From Debaryomyces hansenii CBS767 (Eukaryota > Ascomycota > Pichiomycetes > Serinales > Debaryomycetaceae), in the NCBI RefSeq assembly GCF_000006445.2, contig NC_006048.2, positions 1,922,001-1,986,000 on the forward strand: 64,000 bases of DNA, given 5' to 3'. This document shows, one piece after another, positions 9,618 through 21,200 of this stretch (position 1 is the first letter of the stretch; each line of letters starts with the position of its first letter). The notes under the pieces were generated by a model, which was given only the letters and a program-made list of their open reading frames with translations, searched no databases and had not been told where the DNA came from. Both the position numbers and the translations under genes were made by a program.

Positions 9618-11194
9618 ATGGAAGATATAGCTGGAGTACTAGAACTAGTGAGTATACAGGAAGAAATTCGGAATTCTTTTAAGGAAGATAATAAGAATAT
9701 AATATTCTATGGAGGTCTGGCGTCAGAAAGCACATCATACGCTCTACCAAAATACGAAGGAAAATCAATAAACATAGAGGTGAATACGTTCATGAATACG
9801 ACGAAAGAAATAATAAGTCAAATAGAGCCGGCCAAAGATTCAATTCAGAGCATAGGAAATGAAAATATTGATGAGGATAGATGCATGATAGCCATACGTT
9901 CCGGGGAAATAATTACTGCAGGAAGAGCAGAGAAGGCATGCAAAATGGTATTTCAACACTCCACTGTATCACTGGTGCATTTTATGGTTTGGGGAATTCA
10001 GTTCGATGCGGATAGCGTCCCATTGGTCTACTTACGCGATGTATCGCTCAATGGGATGTTGGTGAACGGAGAGACAGTAGGGCGTAATCAGACAGCTCTT
10101 CTCTACGATGGGGATATCATAGAAGTGAGATGTGTAGCTGTATTTAGGTTTCGGGAATTTGAATGTGCCCAATGGCTGCAAACACCAAAGAGACAGAGTA
10201 CAATCAAGGACTGGACCATAAGCTACAGGATGTTGGGTTCAGGTTCTTTTGGATCGGTGTATGTCGCGAAGTATAAGGATGAAAAGAAAAACTTTGCAGT
10301 CAAGGTAATAAAGGGGTTAAGCAACTCAAATAATCCGTCGTTACGCCAGGAACGGTTTAAAAATGAAGCTGAAATTTTACTGAAAATAAACCACGTATGT
10401 GTACCATAATACTTTATTCAAACCTTTAATTGCCAACTGAAAACTAATAAATATAGCCTAATATAATTAAGGTCCACGATACCCTTTTACTTGACGAACA
10501 TATCTACATTTTTGAAGACTTAATTTGTGGAGGGGACTTATTTTCGTATCTTATTAAGGGAAATTGCCTTAAGGCAATACCCGAGAACGAGGTGATTCTT
10601 ATAGTATTCCAACTTTTGCAAGCGCTTGACTATTTACATAATCTGCTCCAAGTAATCCATAGAGATTTGAAATTGGACAATGTTTTGCTTAAAGCACCGA
10701 TACCGTGTACAAAAATTATACTTTGTGACTTTGGCATTGCGAAATCGTTACAACGCTTGAATCAACGAACAAAAACCATAGTCGGTACCGTGGAATACAG
10801 TGCACCTGAGATATTTACTCTTGATAAAAGACTAAATGAACATAATAATATACAAGCCTTCACTAAAACATGGTTTAAAGGTGAGGGTTACGATTACAAA
10901 TGCGATACTTGGTCACTAGGTATTATGATTCATATTATGTTATCCGGTATATCACCCTTTTACAGTGATGGCGACGAAGTTGGAATGGTCAAGAGTGCTA
11001 AATTAGGACAACTTAATTTTGGACGACACCAATGGCAAAACGTGAGTCCTGCTGCAAAAGATTTTATTCGAAAGTTAGTGGAAATCGATCCCATTAAAAG
11101 ATATAATATTGATGAATGCATAAAACATGAGTGGATTTCAAAACGCCAGCCCCAACTACAGCAAATTTATGAATCGAAAATACTACATCAGTAG
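9618..11194 (+). CDS. MEK1: Meiotic checkpoint kinase Mek1 (FHA + kinase), two exons
   Basis: Exons 9618-10394 and 10457-11194 join to a 504-residue protein (Mek1 of S. cerevisiae has 497). Mek1 is the Rad53/Chk2-family kinase that enforces inter-homolog recombination in meiosis, activated through Hop1. An FHA domain occupies about residues 85-185 (AGRAEKA, VS-CTG-VHF, LNGMLVNGE). The kinase domain follows, with GSGSFGSVYVAKY, AVKVI, HRDLKLDNVLL, DFGIAKS and GTVEYSAPE. Splicing restores HPNIIKVHDTLLLDEHIYIF, which closely fits the Mek1 family, so the junction is well supported. An in-frame ATG at 9429 would add 63 residues, but it leaves only 86 bp to the divergent neighbour and the added part looks non-conserved, so I chose 9618. 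Confidence 0.9.
10395..10456 (+). other. 62-nt spliceosomal intron in MEK1
   Basis: The 5' splice site is GTATGT (10395-10400). The branch site is AACTAAT near 10442-10448. The 3' splice site is TATAG, ending at 10456, only about nine bases after the branch adenosine. Splicing here keeps frame and inserts PNIIK, which the Mek1 family has. A second in-frame acceptor, TTAAG ending at 10471, would delete exactly those five residues. Unspliced RNA meets a stop at 10407-10409, giving an FHA-only protein of about 263 residues. Confidence 0.88.
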
Positions 11195-11318
11195 TAGACA
11201 AAATGATAAGCGGTATAATTGTGTGACATGAAAAGTCCTGCAGATAGTAGTAACACTCCAAAAAAATAGATGTGATAAACTAGAAAACATTACTTACCAT
11301 CGATACAAAGAGATAACT

Positions 11319-12752
11319 ATGTCACACTACAATTCAGGAGGAGGGTATAGATCACGGGGTGGAAGCTCATCGTACCAATCCCAACGTGATTATCGTCAAT
11401 ATAACAACAGTAGTGGAAACCACTATAGCAGTGGCGGATACGGTAATTACAATAAATATAACTCCAATCAATATCAATCACAAGTACAACAAAGAAAACC
11501 ATACAATAGAAGTAATAATTATCAAGCAAATTATCCACCTAGAAACAACTATCAAAATTCGTATGATCAAGGTAATCATTCTGCAGAGAATCAAAACCAA
11601 CTATGGATGGGTGATTTAGATCCATCGTGGGATGAAAATGCAATAAAAAAAATATGGTCAGCATTTGGAGAGACCCCAGTGGCAGTTAAGATAATTAGAG
11701 ATAAATTTGCAGTTGACTCTACTGATTCAAAATCTAACGCTGGTTATTGTTTTGTATCGTTTGCGAACCAAAAGGCGGTTTCAACTGCAGTTTTGAAAAA
11801 TGGTTTACAGATACCGGGATCTACAAAGGTATTTAAATTGAACTGGGCGAGTGGTTCTGGATCTACGATTCCCCAAGAAAATAACTTCAAACCAATAGGT
11901 AAAACACATAATGATTATTCGATTTTTGTAGGGGACTTGGGATCAGATGTCACAGAACCTATGCTATTTGAATGCTTCAATAAAGTTTACCCTAACCAAG
12001 TCAAACAAGCAAAGATCATGTTTGACCCAGTTACTAAACTATCCAAGGGATTTGGTTTCGTTAGATTTAGCACTAGCTTCACGCAACAAAAAGCTTTGAA
12101 TGAAATGAATGGGACTATTGCCGGGAGTCGACCAATAAGGGTTGGGATGGCTGCTGGTAGCAGCAATAATGCAGTGGGACAGGACACATTTTCTAAATCG
12201 GAAACTCCAGTTGCTTCCAATGTCCATATAGCACAACCACAACCGTCATTGAATGCGCACACAGATCCAAACAATACCACTATTATAATAAAGGGGTTGT
12301 CATCTAAATTCAGTGAAGACGAACTATGTTCATATTTCATAGCGTTTGGAGATATTGTGTATTGCAAATTATCGTCCGATTTTAATTCTGGCATTATAAA
12401 ATACTTTCTCCGCTCGTCTGCTGAATCCGCTTTATTATTTATGCATGGAAGTATAGCTAACGATTGCAGAGTAGTAGTAAATTGGGGTAAAAGTGATGAT
12501 GCCGAACTGTCTAAGATCAATTTTATGCCAAACGATTCGAAATCCTATAACAAAGCGTCGCCAGCTCCATTGCATTACGGCTCATTTACTGAACACAATA
12601 TAAGATTCGATAAATTAAGCAAAGAACAAGCGCTTAAAATTCGTTTGAATATACTAGAGGAGAGTGAGCCAATTCCTACTGATAAACTTAATGAAATATA
12701 TATTAGTGGTAAACTACACAGAGATGAATTACTCGATTCTGCAACATTTTAG
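11319..12752 (+). CDS. NAM8: U1 snRNP-associated RNA-binding protein Nam8
   Basis: 477 residues with a Gly/Ser/Tyr/Asn-rich N-terminus (about 1-90) and three RRM domains. RRM1 (about 93-175) begins QLWMGDLDPSWDE and has the RNP1-like GYCFVSF. RRM2 (about 201-280) has SIFVGDLGSDVTE and KGFGFVRF. RRM3 (about 320-395) has TTIIIKGLSSKFSE. The MGDLDPSWDE and SIFVGDL motifs fit the Nam8/TIA-1 group; the related Ngr1 and Pub1 are less similar. Nam8 binds intron RNA downstream of 5' splice sites as part of U1 snRNP and, with Mer1, is needed for splicing of meiotic transcripts in S. cerevisiae. It starts 124 bp after MEK1, a meiotic gene that here carries an intron. Confidence 0.88.
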   Translation: MSHYNSGGGYRSRGGSSSYQSQRDYRQYNNSSGNHYSSGGYGNYNKYNSNQYQSQVQQRKPYNRSNNYQANYPPRNNYQNSYDQGNHSAENQNQLWMGDLDPSWDENAIKKIWSAFGETPVAVKIIRDKFAVDSTDSKSNAGYCFVSFANQKAVSTAVLKNGLQIPGSTKVFKLNWASGSGSTIPQENNFKPIGKTHNDYSIFVGDLGSDVTEPMLFECFNKVYPNQVKQAKIMFDPVTKLSKGFGFVRFSTSFTQQKALNEMNGTIAGSRPIRVGMAAGSSNNAVGQDTFSKSETPVASNVHIAQPQPSLNAHTDPNNTTIIIKGLSSKFSEDELCSYFIAFGDIVYCKLSSDFNSGIIKYFLRSSAESALLFMHGSIANDCRVVVNWGKSDDAELSKINFMPNDSKSYNKASPAPLHYGSFTEHNIRFDKLSKEQALKIRLNILEESEPIPTDKLNEIYISGKLHRDELLDSATF

Positions 12753-12790
12753 CCGAGTATATATATGTGCATTTAAATAATAATGAAATA

Positions 12791-13768
12791 TTATAGATCG
12801 AGATGATCTTCTTCGTGTATACCTGGACAACTTCCAATCAAATCTTTCTGGTCCTTAAACGAACATCCGCAATAAAAGCAATAATGATGGCTATGCCTCA
12901 TATATTTTAGAAGCCTCTCCAATTTATCCAAGGGTTCGGATAGTAAATATAGCTCATAGTCCTTATCAAGGTTTTCTCTATTCGTACAAGTTCGGGACTC
13001 AGGTTCTTTGTTTTCATCTATTCTTATAACCTTCTGGTTGAGCCTATTAGCCAGATCCTTTTCTATTATATCTATCACGTAGGGTCTCCATAGTATATTC
13101 ACTTCTTGAGGTTTGAAAATGTTTTTATCATTATAATATTCTTCAGAATCTCCACTTAGTTCGAAACAAATTTTCATGGCCTTATTTATCATGAATTCAT
13201 TTTTACTGTTGGTTTTCGATTTCTGAATACGGTCCCTATACCCCAGGACGTCTACCTCGGTTTGCGGTCCCGATTGACTATTCTGTTTAGAATTGGATGC
13301 TCCTATCCCTAATCTATTTGTTTTGATCAGTACGTCTATAGGGGTTGTTACTATTTTCTCATCTTTTCCCGCATTACCCAACGAGTCTCCAACCTTGAAT
13401 CCCATCTTTTCCATAATACTGAGACCAATAGAGTTTTTTGCATGTTTGTTAGTGAATAAAGACTGGTTTAAAGCTTCTTCTCGTTTGACCTGTTGAACTT
13501 CGTCATATTTCATTCCTTCAAACCTCTTTGTGTTGGAATGATCTATCCCTTCTTTATCTTCATTGAGCAAATTCTCCGTTGAATATTTCATATAATCCTC
13601 TTCTTCATCATGTTCATTTTCACACCCACGCCTGTCAATATCATTATTTTTTATGGTATCAAATATAGGCGGCTTCTTCTTGCGCTTGGTATTTACAACC
13701 TTATGGTATTCAGAATCGGAATCAGAATCAGAAGAGCTACCAAAAACGTTAGGCTTCCTCTTAACCAT
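12791..13768 (-). CDS. CMG1: G-patch / DUF4187 protein, Cmg1 (GPATCH11) type
   Basis: 325 residues. A basic and acidic low-complexity N-terminus (SSSDSDSDSEY) is followed by a G-patch at about residues 112-160 (IGLSIMEKMGFKVGDSLG, TNRLGIGA). The C-terminal DUF4187-type module ends in a Cys-rich hairpin (YCFYCGCSFKDQKDLIGSCPG) that may bind zinc. This is the layout of GPATCH11 and yeast YLR271W. G-patch proteins commonly activate DEAH RNA helicases, but the function of this family is poorly known. In S. cerevisiae the ortholog lies next to YCS4, which is 4.5 kb away here. The gene diverges from MED4 with a short intergenic gap. Confidence 0.8.
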   Translation of the reverse strand: MVKRKPNVFGSSSDSDSDSEYHKVVNTKRKKKPPIFDTIKNNDIDRRGCENEHDEEEDYMKYSTENLLNEDKEGIDHSNTKRFEGMKYDEVQQVKREEALNQSLFTNKHAKNSIGLSIMEKMGFKVGDSLGNAGKDEKIVTTPIDVLIKTNRLGIGASNSKQNSQSGPQTEVDVLGYRDRIQKSKTNSKNEFMINKAMKICFELSGDSEEYYNDKNIFKPQEVNILWRPYVIDIIEKDLANRLNQKVIRIDENKEPESRTCTNRENLDKDYELYLLSEPLDKLERLLKYMRHSHHYCFYCGCSFKDQKDLIGSCPGIHEEDHLDL

Positions 13769-13897
13769 CCCTATATTTTGTTGTTAGAGTAAAGACGTAT
13801 TCGATATCAATTTTGTGACACTATGGAACCAAAATATTTCATAAATACCGTACTACCAAATATACGTAAAATCACTCAGTTTATTATAGGCCAAGTT

Positions 13898-14866
13898 ATG
13901 ATCCCTCATAAGAAGAACGATTCATCTTTCCTATCAGTTCCAGTATCTCGTGTGGGATCTACTCAAAGATTAAACCAGTTGGCGTCTCATGGTGTTGCTA
14001 CTGGTAGCCCGAATGCATATAGTTCTATTCCATCTACACCAAGTGCATATGTTTCCTCTTCGTTAAATCCTACAAAAGGAATATCAGCAGGACCAGAATC
14101 ATCTAATCAGATAATAACGAAAGAAGATAGGGACGCATTTGGGAAATTGTCTATAGTTGAAAAAGTAAATGAATTCGAACAAAATTTAACTAATCTCTCC
14201 TTCAAAGTTTCATCTTTTAAGGAAGACGAGTTAGCTCTGTTGATCGGCAAGTTGATCGAATTGAATGATATCATATGCTCTGAAATAGGTGAATTAAAAA
14301 AGCATCGAGATTTGGGTATACTTATTAAAGGCCTTAAAGACGACCAAGCTCATTTAGATAATACCTCGAAAATTATATTGAAGGAGTTAATAACATATCG
14401 AAATGAGCTAAAAAAGTTACCACGATTACCTTCGAATAAAAATAAAGCTTCAGTATTTCCAAGTCCAAATGATAGTAAAGTGGATGTAAATGAGGTTTTG
14501 AAGTATGCTCTGAAGCTTTCTAAATTTACAAAGGCACCACCTACAGTTTCCAATTTACCCTTTCAAATTCATCCTAATAATTACGTATGGCCTGCAGAGG
14601 ATGCTTTACGAAGGGGCATGCTAGCGATGAGTTCGATAAAAGTAGACGATATAATCAACGCAGAGTTAGGGGAGGACACATTGGAGGTGAAGGAAGAAGC
14701 AATAAAGAAAGTTGAAGACAATAAAGTTGAAAGTATAACGAATTCACCACCTGCAGAACGTAGGGGATCTTTTGGAGAACGCACAGGTGAATCAAGAAAA
14801 CAAGAAAGCCAGGGTGCTCTAGATTTAGACTTGTTCGATCCTGACGAAGAAGATTTTTCAGACTAG
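13898..14866 (+). CDS. MED4: Mediator complex subunit 4
   Basis: 322 residues from the ATG at 13898 ([14 protein letters not shown]); the frame also has an ATG at 13823 that would add 25 residues and leave only 54 bp to the divergent gene. Med4 belongs to the Mediator middle module, which bridges activators and RNA polymerase II. Diagnostic segments are the helical region at about residues 115-185, [34 protein letters not shown] and the acidic end [13 protein letters not shown], all shared with S. cerevisiae Med4. The neighbours HEM15 and ALE1 also neighbour MED4 in S. cerevisiae. Confidence 0.92.
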   Translation: MIPHKKNDSSFLSVPVSRVGSTQRLNQLASHGVATGSPNAYSSIPSTPSAYVSSSLNPTKGISAGPESSNQIITKEDRDAFGKLSIVEKVNEFEQNLTNLSFKVSSFKEDELALLIGKLIELNDIICSEIGELKKHRDLGILIKGLKDDQAHLDNTSKIILKELITYRNELKKLPRLPSNKNKASVFPSPNDSKVDVNEVLKYALKLSKFTKAPPTVSNLPFQIHPNNYVWPAEDALRRGMLAMSSIKVDDIINAELGEDTLEVKEEAIKKVEDNKVESITNSPPAERRGSFGERTGESRKQESQGALDLDLFDPDEEDFSD

Positions 14867-14918
14867 TGTACCAATTCTGGGCATATTATGTATTTGACAT
14901 CTATTTATAAGAATCAAG

Positions 14919-16106
<1,188 letters not shown>

Positions 16107-16300
16107 TTAGAGTATATACAGATCCTAGGTATCCTATATACAATATCCAAGACAGAGTAGTCCTAACTTCTAGCATTAATTAAGAAATGTAGGAACTAAA
16201 TTTCATATCGAGCAGAATTACACAAAATCCTGCGATCGAGACAGATGGAGATAATTTACATATTATGGCTTAGATAAAGCCTATCTCTGACTTTAAATCA

Positions 16301-18112
16301 TCAGCTTTGCTTTTTGGCTAAGAAATCTTCTTTTTTGACATGAAAAGTTTCCTCAATTTCGTTGGTGAAATTGTTGTACGCATCTTTCAAGCCCTCGAAA
16401 TCATCATCTTTAAGATGTGAAATACGTCCTCGGAACGAAGTCCATACGTCACCTAATTCTTTCAAATCTTCATCTATATCCTCTTGGTCAATGGATTCCA
16501 ATATATCAATAGGTGGTACGCCTAAATTAGGACTTCTAAATCTTTCATCCCCCTTTTCTAAAAGCGTACTTACAGCGTCTCGGGCTTTAGCTGCTTCTTC
16601 TTCAGATAACTTATGCTCAGGACGAGCAACATCATCATTCTTCTTGAGTGAGTCATGATGAGACCTACACCACGCAGTGAGGGATTTGCTGTAAGGACCC
16701 TTAAATGCAAATATAGTTATGAAGGTCGCAATCTGGACATAAAAATTGACGGTCAGCCAGCAGTAAAGCGATTGCTTAAAATCCAAAATCATGAAAGGCT
16801 GAACAATAAAGCCGAATGCCAATTGTGTACAAACGTAGCATACCGAGTCATATATCTTTTTGGTTGGTTTTGGAGTGACACCATCTTTCTGAAGGAACAT
16901 AGGACGAAAGTTATGGCGGTAGATTTTACCTATAGTCTGTAAGAATGCTCCCATTACAAAGGTTAAATAATATCCAGGTCTAGTTCCATGCCAAAATGCA
17001 CTTGTTAAAAAGGTAAAAAGAGTACTCTTAAAGCCAGGTTTCTTACCTTTCTTCGCAATTCTCCTATGAACATAATGTTTTAACCACTTATTGGTGTTCA
17101 TATTCCAAGATTCTAAACATACATGGCAGTTTTGTCCAGTTTCAAATTTATATGGATCAATATTTTGTACACGGTCCCATTTGAATGAATCAGTCTCAGA
17201 ATCGTATCCATTATAACCTATACCACATTGAATACATGAACCTTCTGCAATTAGCCAAATTGTATAGTATGGTAACCTATGATAAAATCCTAAAGCCCAC
17301 AAATAAAAGATACGGTATATGAATCCATGTTCCTTAACAAATTTACCACCTAATACGTACTCAAGACTCACATATTTGGACAAAACAAGTAAGGCTACGG
17401 CCCAAAAAGCCCCTTGTATAGTTTTCTTAAGCGCCGGAATACCACTTCTTGGGATCCTACGCTTTCTTCTCTTTCCTGGACGTTTAGAGTCGGGCACGTC
17501 ATCAAATAATGTAGAATGAATAAACTTATCATAATCCGCAAAGTCAAAAGCTGGCCCTGTTAATAATGAAGCATAAAAGAAAACATAACCAAAGTAAGAG
17601 AGTAAGTTTGGATGCTTTTTAACGATACGATCTTTGGTGAATGAGGTTAACGCTTCTTTAGATTGCTTTGCATCGTAAACGTTCCAACCAAAGGCAGACA
17701 ATTTCATAACCAACACCATTTGAGCACCTGTTATATCGATTTTTGCAGGATTATACACTTGAAAGAATTGTTCATGGAAATGGCTGTAAGCTAAATGGGT
17801 CATTAAAAAAAGGAAATTGATCCACGGCATTGATGAGGTTCTTACATATCTGGTAATAAAGTAACATCCCAATGATGAAAAAAGCAAAGTCTGCAATCCA
17901 GAATACAATTCCAATATACCGAAGATATAAAATGCCGAAACTGAGATGTTGTATGCATTTTTCAAAGCATAATTTTGATCTGGTAACCTCTTGAAGATAA
18001 CGCTAAATGGAAATGATAGCAATGTACATAACAAGATTTTCAATTGCGAATCAGGCAACCCTGTTGTTTCCAGGAATTGTGTAATATAGCTTTGGAGCTG
18101 CTGTGATATCAT
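16301..18112 (-). CDS. ALE1: Lysophospholipid acyltransferase (MBOAT), Ale1
   Basis: 603 residues (619 in S. cerevisiae). Ale1 is an ER membrane-bound O-acyltransferase that re-acylates lysophospholipids, mainly lysophosphatidylethanolamine and lysophosphatidylcholine, in the Lands cycle. Several hydrophobic segments span residues 20-110, 165-185, 225-290 and 385-475. The MBOAT signature is present: WNMNTNKWLKHYVHRR, with the conserved Asn, and FLTSAFWHGTRPGYYLTF, with the catalytic His near residue 374. The C-terminal 100 residues are charged and cytosolic. Gene order with HEM15 and MED4 matches S. cerevisiae apart from a local inversion. Confidence 0.95.
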   Translation of the reverse strand: MISQQLQSYITQFLETTGLPDSQLKILLCTLLSFPFSVIFKRLPDQNYALKNAYNISVSAFYIFGILELYSGLQTLLFSSLGCYFITRYVRTSSMPWINFLFLMTHLAYSHFHEQFFQVYNPAKIDITGAQMVLVMKLSAFGWNVYDAKQSKEALTSFTKDRIVKKHPNLLSYFGYVFFYASLLTGPAFDFADYDKFIHSTLFDDVPDSKRPGKRRKRRIPRSGIPALKKTIQGAFWAVALLVLSKYVSLEYVLGGKFVKEHGFIYRIFYLWALGFYHRLPYYTIWLIAEGSCIQCGIGYNGYDSETDSFKWDRVQNIDPYKFETGQNCHVCLESWNMNTNKWLKHYVHRRIAKKGKKPGFKSTLFTFLTSAFWHGTRPGYYLTFVMGAFLQTIGKIYRHNFRPMFLQKDGVTPKPTKKIYDSVCYVCTQLAFGFIVQPFMILDFKQSLYCWLTVNFYVQIATFITIFAFKGPYSKSLTAWCRSHHDSLKKNDDVARPEHKLSEEEAAKARDAVSTLLEKGDERFRSPNLGVPPIDILESIDQEDIDEDLKELGDVWTSFRGRISHLKDDDFEGLKDAYNNFTNEIEETFHVKKEDFLAKKQS

Positions 18113-18279
18113 CCTTACAACTCCTATAAGTTAAGCAATAGAGTTTGAAATTATACAAATCTTCACTCAATATATAACGAATATGATTTCACTACTTTTT
18201 TTTTCTTTGCATGTGCGGAGGTGATTCAAACTTATATTGACGTTATGCCATAAATATATAATTATATAGAGAACAAAAT

Positions 18280-21200
18280 CTATTGTCTTGCCAGAACCAA
18301 AGTGTAACCACCTTCGAGGGCGTGATTAATATTTTCATTTTTATAAGGTATTGAATTCAATACGAATGCAATATCATTCCATTGAGCTTCATTCTGGCAT
18401 TTCAATAATCTAACTAATAATTTATCAGCCAATTGTTTCTGGTGTTTTTCTTTTTCTATGAAGCCAACCAAGAACTTAACAATACGCTTCATTGCATCTT
18501 TAGAAAGACTATCGTCGTTTGATAAACCACTAAAAATATCGATGAAACCATTGTAGATGGCATTATCTTTAGTTGCCAATTCAGTAAAGAAAAGACGGCA
18601 CATGTCGCTGATACCCTGATCAGGATTTTCTAGACATTTAGCCATAGAGGATAATTGTCCTTTAACTTTAACTTGTCCTGCTAGAATTAAGAAGGTTACA
18701 GTCATAAGACACGTTCTCTGTACCATTATATTACTATCAGTAAGACGGCGGTATAAGAAATCGGTATTTTCATCGACTAAGTTATTGAAGCATACTGCCA
18801 TATCACCTAGGCCTAAGACGCAGTTACATCTGATAATTGGATCTGGTGATTTTTCCATGATTGTAATTAATAATGGCAAGTTATCCTCACAATATTTGGA
18901 AGATATACACATAAGCTTGGCCATGCATAGAACTGCTGATCTCTGTAACGACTCGTTATCATACCTTTTATTATTCGAACAAATTTCTCGAACTAATGGT
19001 CCAAATTTGGCAAGTAATGCTCCTTCACCATATAAAAGTTCTCTTTCTTTGATATAAACCACAGCATCAGTGAAATCATCTTCTGAAGTACCACCGATCA
19101 TTTCCAATTCATTATCATTACTTTCATTATCATTATTATCTGATTCTTTATTCTTTGAACTTTCAGCCTCATGCTTTTTCTTTTTAAATTGAGTCTCTAG
19201 CTTCTCTAAATGTACAATAGTTTTTATCGCGACATGTCCCACTATGAAGAGAAGCTGAGATAATGCGATAACCTTTGATTCATTTGCTGTTTTTTCACCA
19301 AAGACCATAATGCATTTCTCTTTAATTAAGCTCGAACAAACCTCATCTGGTTTGCTTGATGCCTGGTAGACAGCACCGATTGCTTGTTCGGCCACACTAT
19401 ACCATTCTGGATCATCACTATATGATAGAAGTACTTCTTTTAACTTTTCGATGGCTTCATCTTCTCTTGCAATTTTGAAAGAAACGATTCCCTTGTTTTT
19501 CGATACATGTGGAACTATTCTTTGCAATGCAATACATGAATATCTTGATAAAACCAAATCACTTCTTCCTCTATCACCCAAACCAACGTTTAATAGAGCA
19601 TCTAGGCCTCTGAGAACGATCTCATGATCGGCCAATGCTAACATGCCTAAGATAATGATGGATCCGCGGCATTGTTTTTTTGTAAATTTAGGATTACCAC
19701 TTTGTTGTGAATTTTGATCAGCAAAGCTATATATCTGCCAAAGAACGTTGATTACTTCCTGATTTATTAACTTTTCTTCGTACATAAAACAAAGTAACTT
19801 TTCCAATGACGCCAAATCGGCTACTGACGCCGCAAAAGTCAATTCAATCAAATTCTTAGCAATATGAGCTGCCTGTTGGGGAAGAGAATATTCAGAAGGA
19901 GCAACTAAGAACAAATCTCTGTAACAGTCAACTAAATGAGATGAAATTGACTTACCTTCATCTGATGAACCTTTCATCCACACCAAATGAAGCATTCGAC
20001 GAATACCTAACCCTGCATTTTGGATATCATACGCATCTGCGAGAACTAGGAAATCCATCGATTCCAAAACTTCGTTTCTATTCTTTGAAAAAAGTAATCT
20101 TGAAACAATATTGGTACCACTTTGTAAAATTTCAATAAATTCAACTGCATCTTGATAATATTGAACGGTAAGCTTTACTTTAACTAGAACATTTGTATCT
20201 GGTAAATTTTGTTCCTGTTCTATCATGGAAGCATTTAGCTCATCGTGATCGATACTTGATTCACTCTCGTTAGCTTCTTCATTTTTATCTGCATTACTTG
20301 CATTATCTTCTTTATCGTTATCTTCATTTCCGTCATCTATTTCCATATCATCACCGTTCTCGTCATTTTCTTCATCCTCCGATATTTTATTTAGTCTTTT
20401 GTTCTTTTCTGGTGCAACAGGAATATACTTTTCTAATTCAGCTTCAGCTTCGTCCAATTTAGATTTCCAAAACTCATAAGAAAGTTGTGTGCCATGAACG
20501 GCAGAAAAAGGATGGGTTAATACAAGCTTCGACATTAATTTAATAGAGTTTCTTCTGACCAAAGTACTCTTATCATCAAGTGATCTAACAGATAGAGCAA
20601 CAATTTGTTGCCTTCTTGCAGTGAATTTAACTGACAAGTTACATATCTTCGTCAATGCCTGTATAGCCTTGGTTCTGACATATGGATTCTGATCTAAAAA
20701 CCTTTCTTGAAGCAAATCTAAGAGCCCATCTATTTGTTGATTACTGTTGTGACTATCATTTCTCTCTGAAGATTCACCCATAACCTCTTGGTTCTTTATG
20801 ATATCTACTACAATGTTACCGCATGTTTCGACAACAGAACATCTCAATGTTTGGTTACTATTATCCAATAATTGGGCAATACATGACATTTGTTTCAAAA
20901 TTAGCCTTGGACTTAACTCGGACAATTTAATTAAGAATTCAGATATCGACTTCGGTCCATTACTATCGTTAGAGTTGAACTCAATCAGAGAAATTTCACG
21001 GAGAACTTCTTCCGTTAATACATTATAGTCGTATTGTTCATCCAAAATATGTAGTAACTCTGCCATGTAACCTGGTAAATGAGTGTAGTACATAAGAGAT
21101 TGTAAAACAGAATTTTGTATGACACTTGCATGACCATGAAATTTCACTAAATTTGCAATACTCTTAAACATGAGCATTCTGATTGAATTCACCTTCATTC

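Noticed and set aside
11987..12520. 177-codon minus-strand open frame in NAM8
   Set aside because: Overlaps the RRM2-RRM3 region of a conserved gene; no recognisable product.
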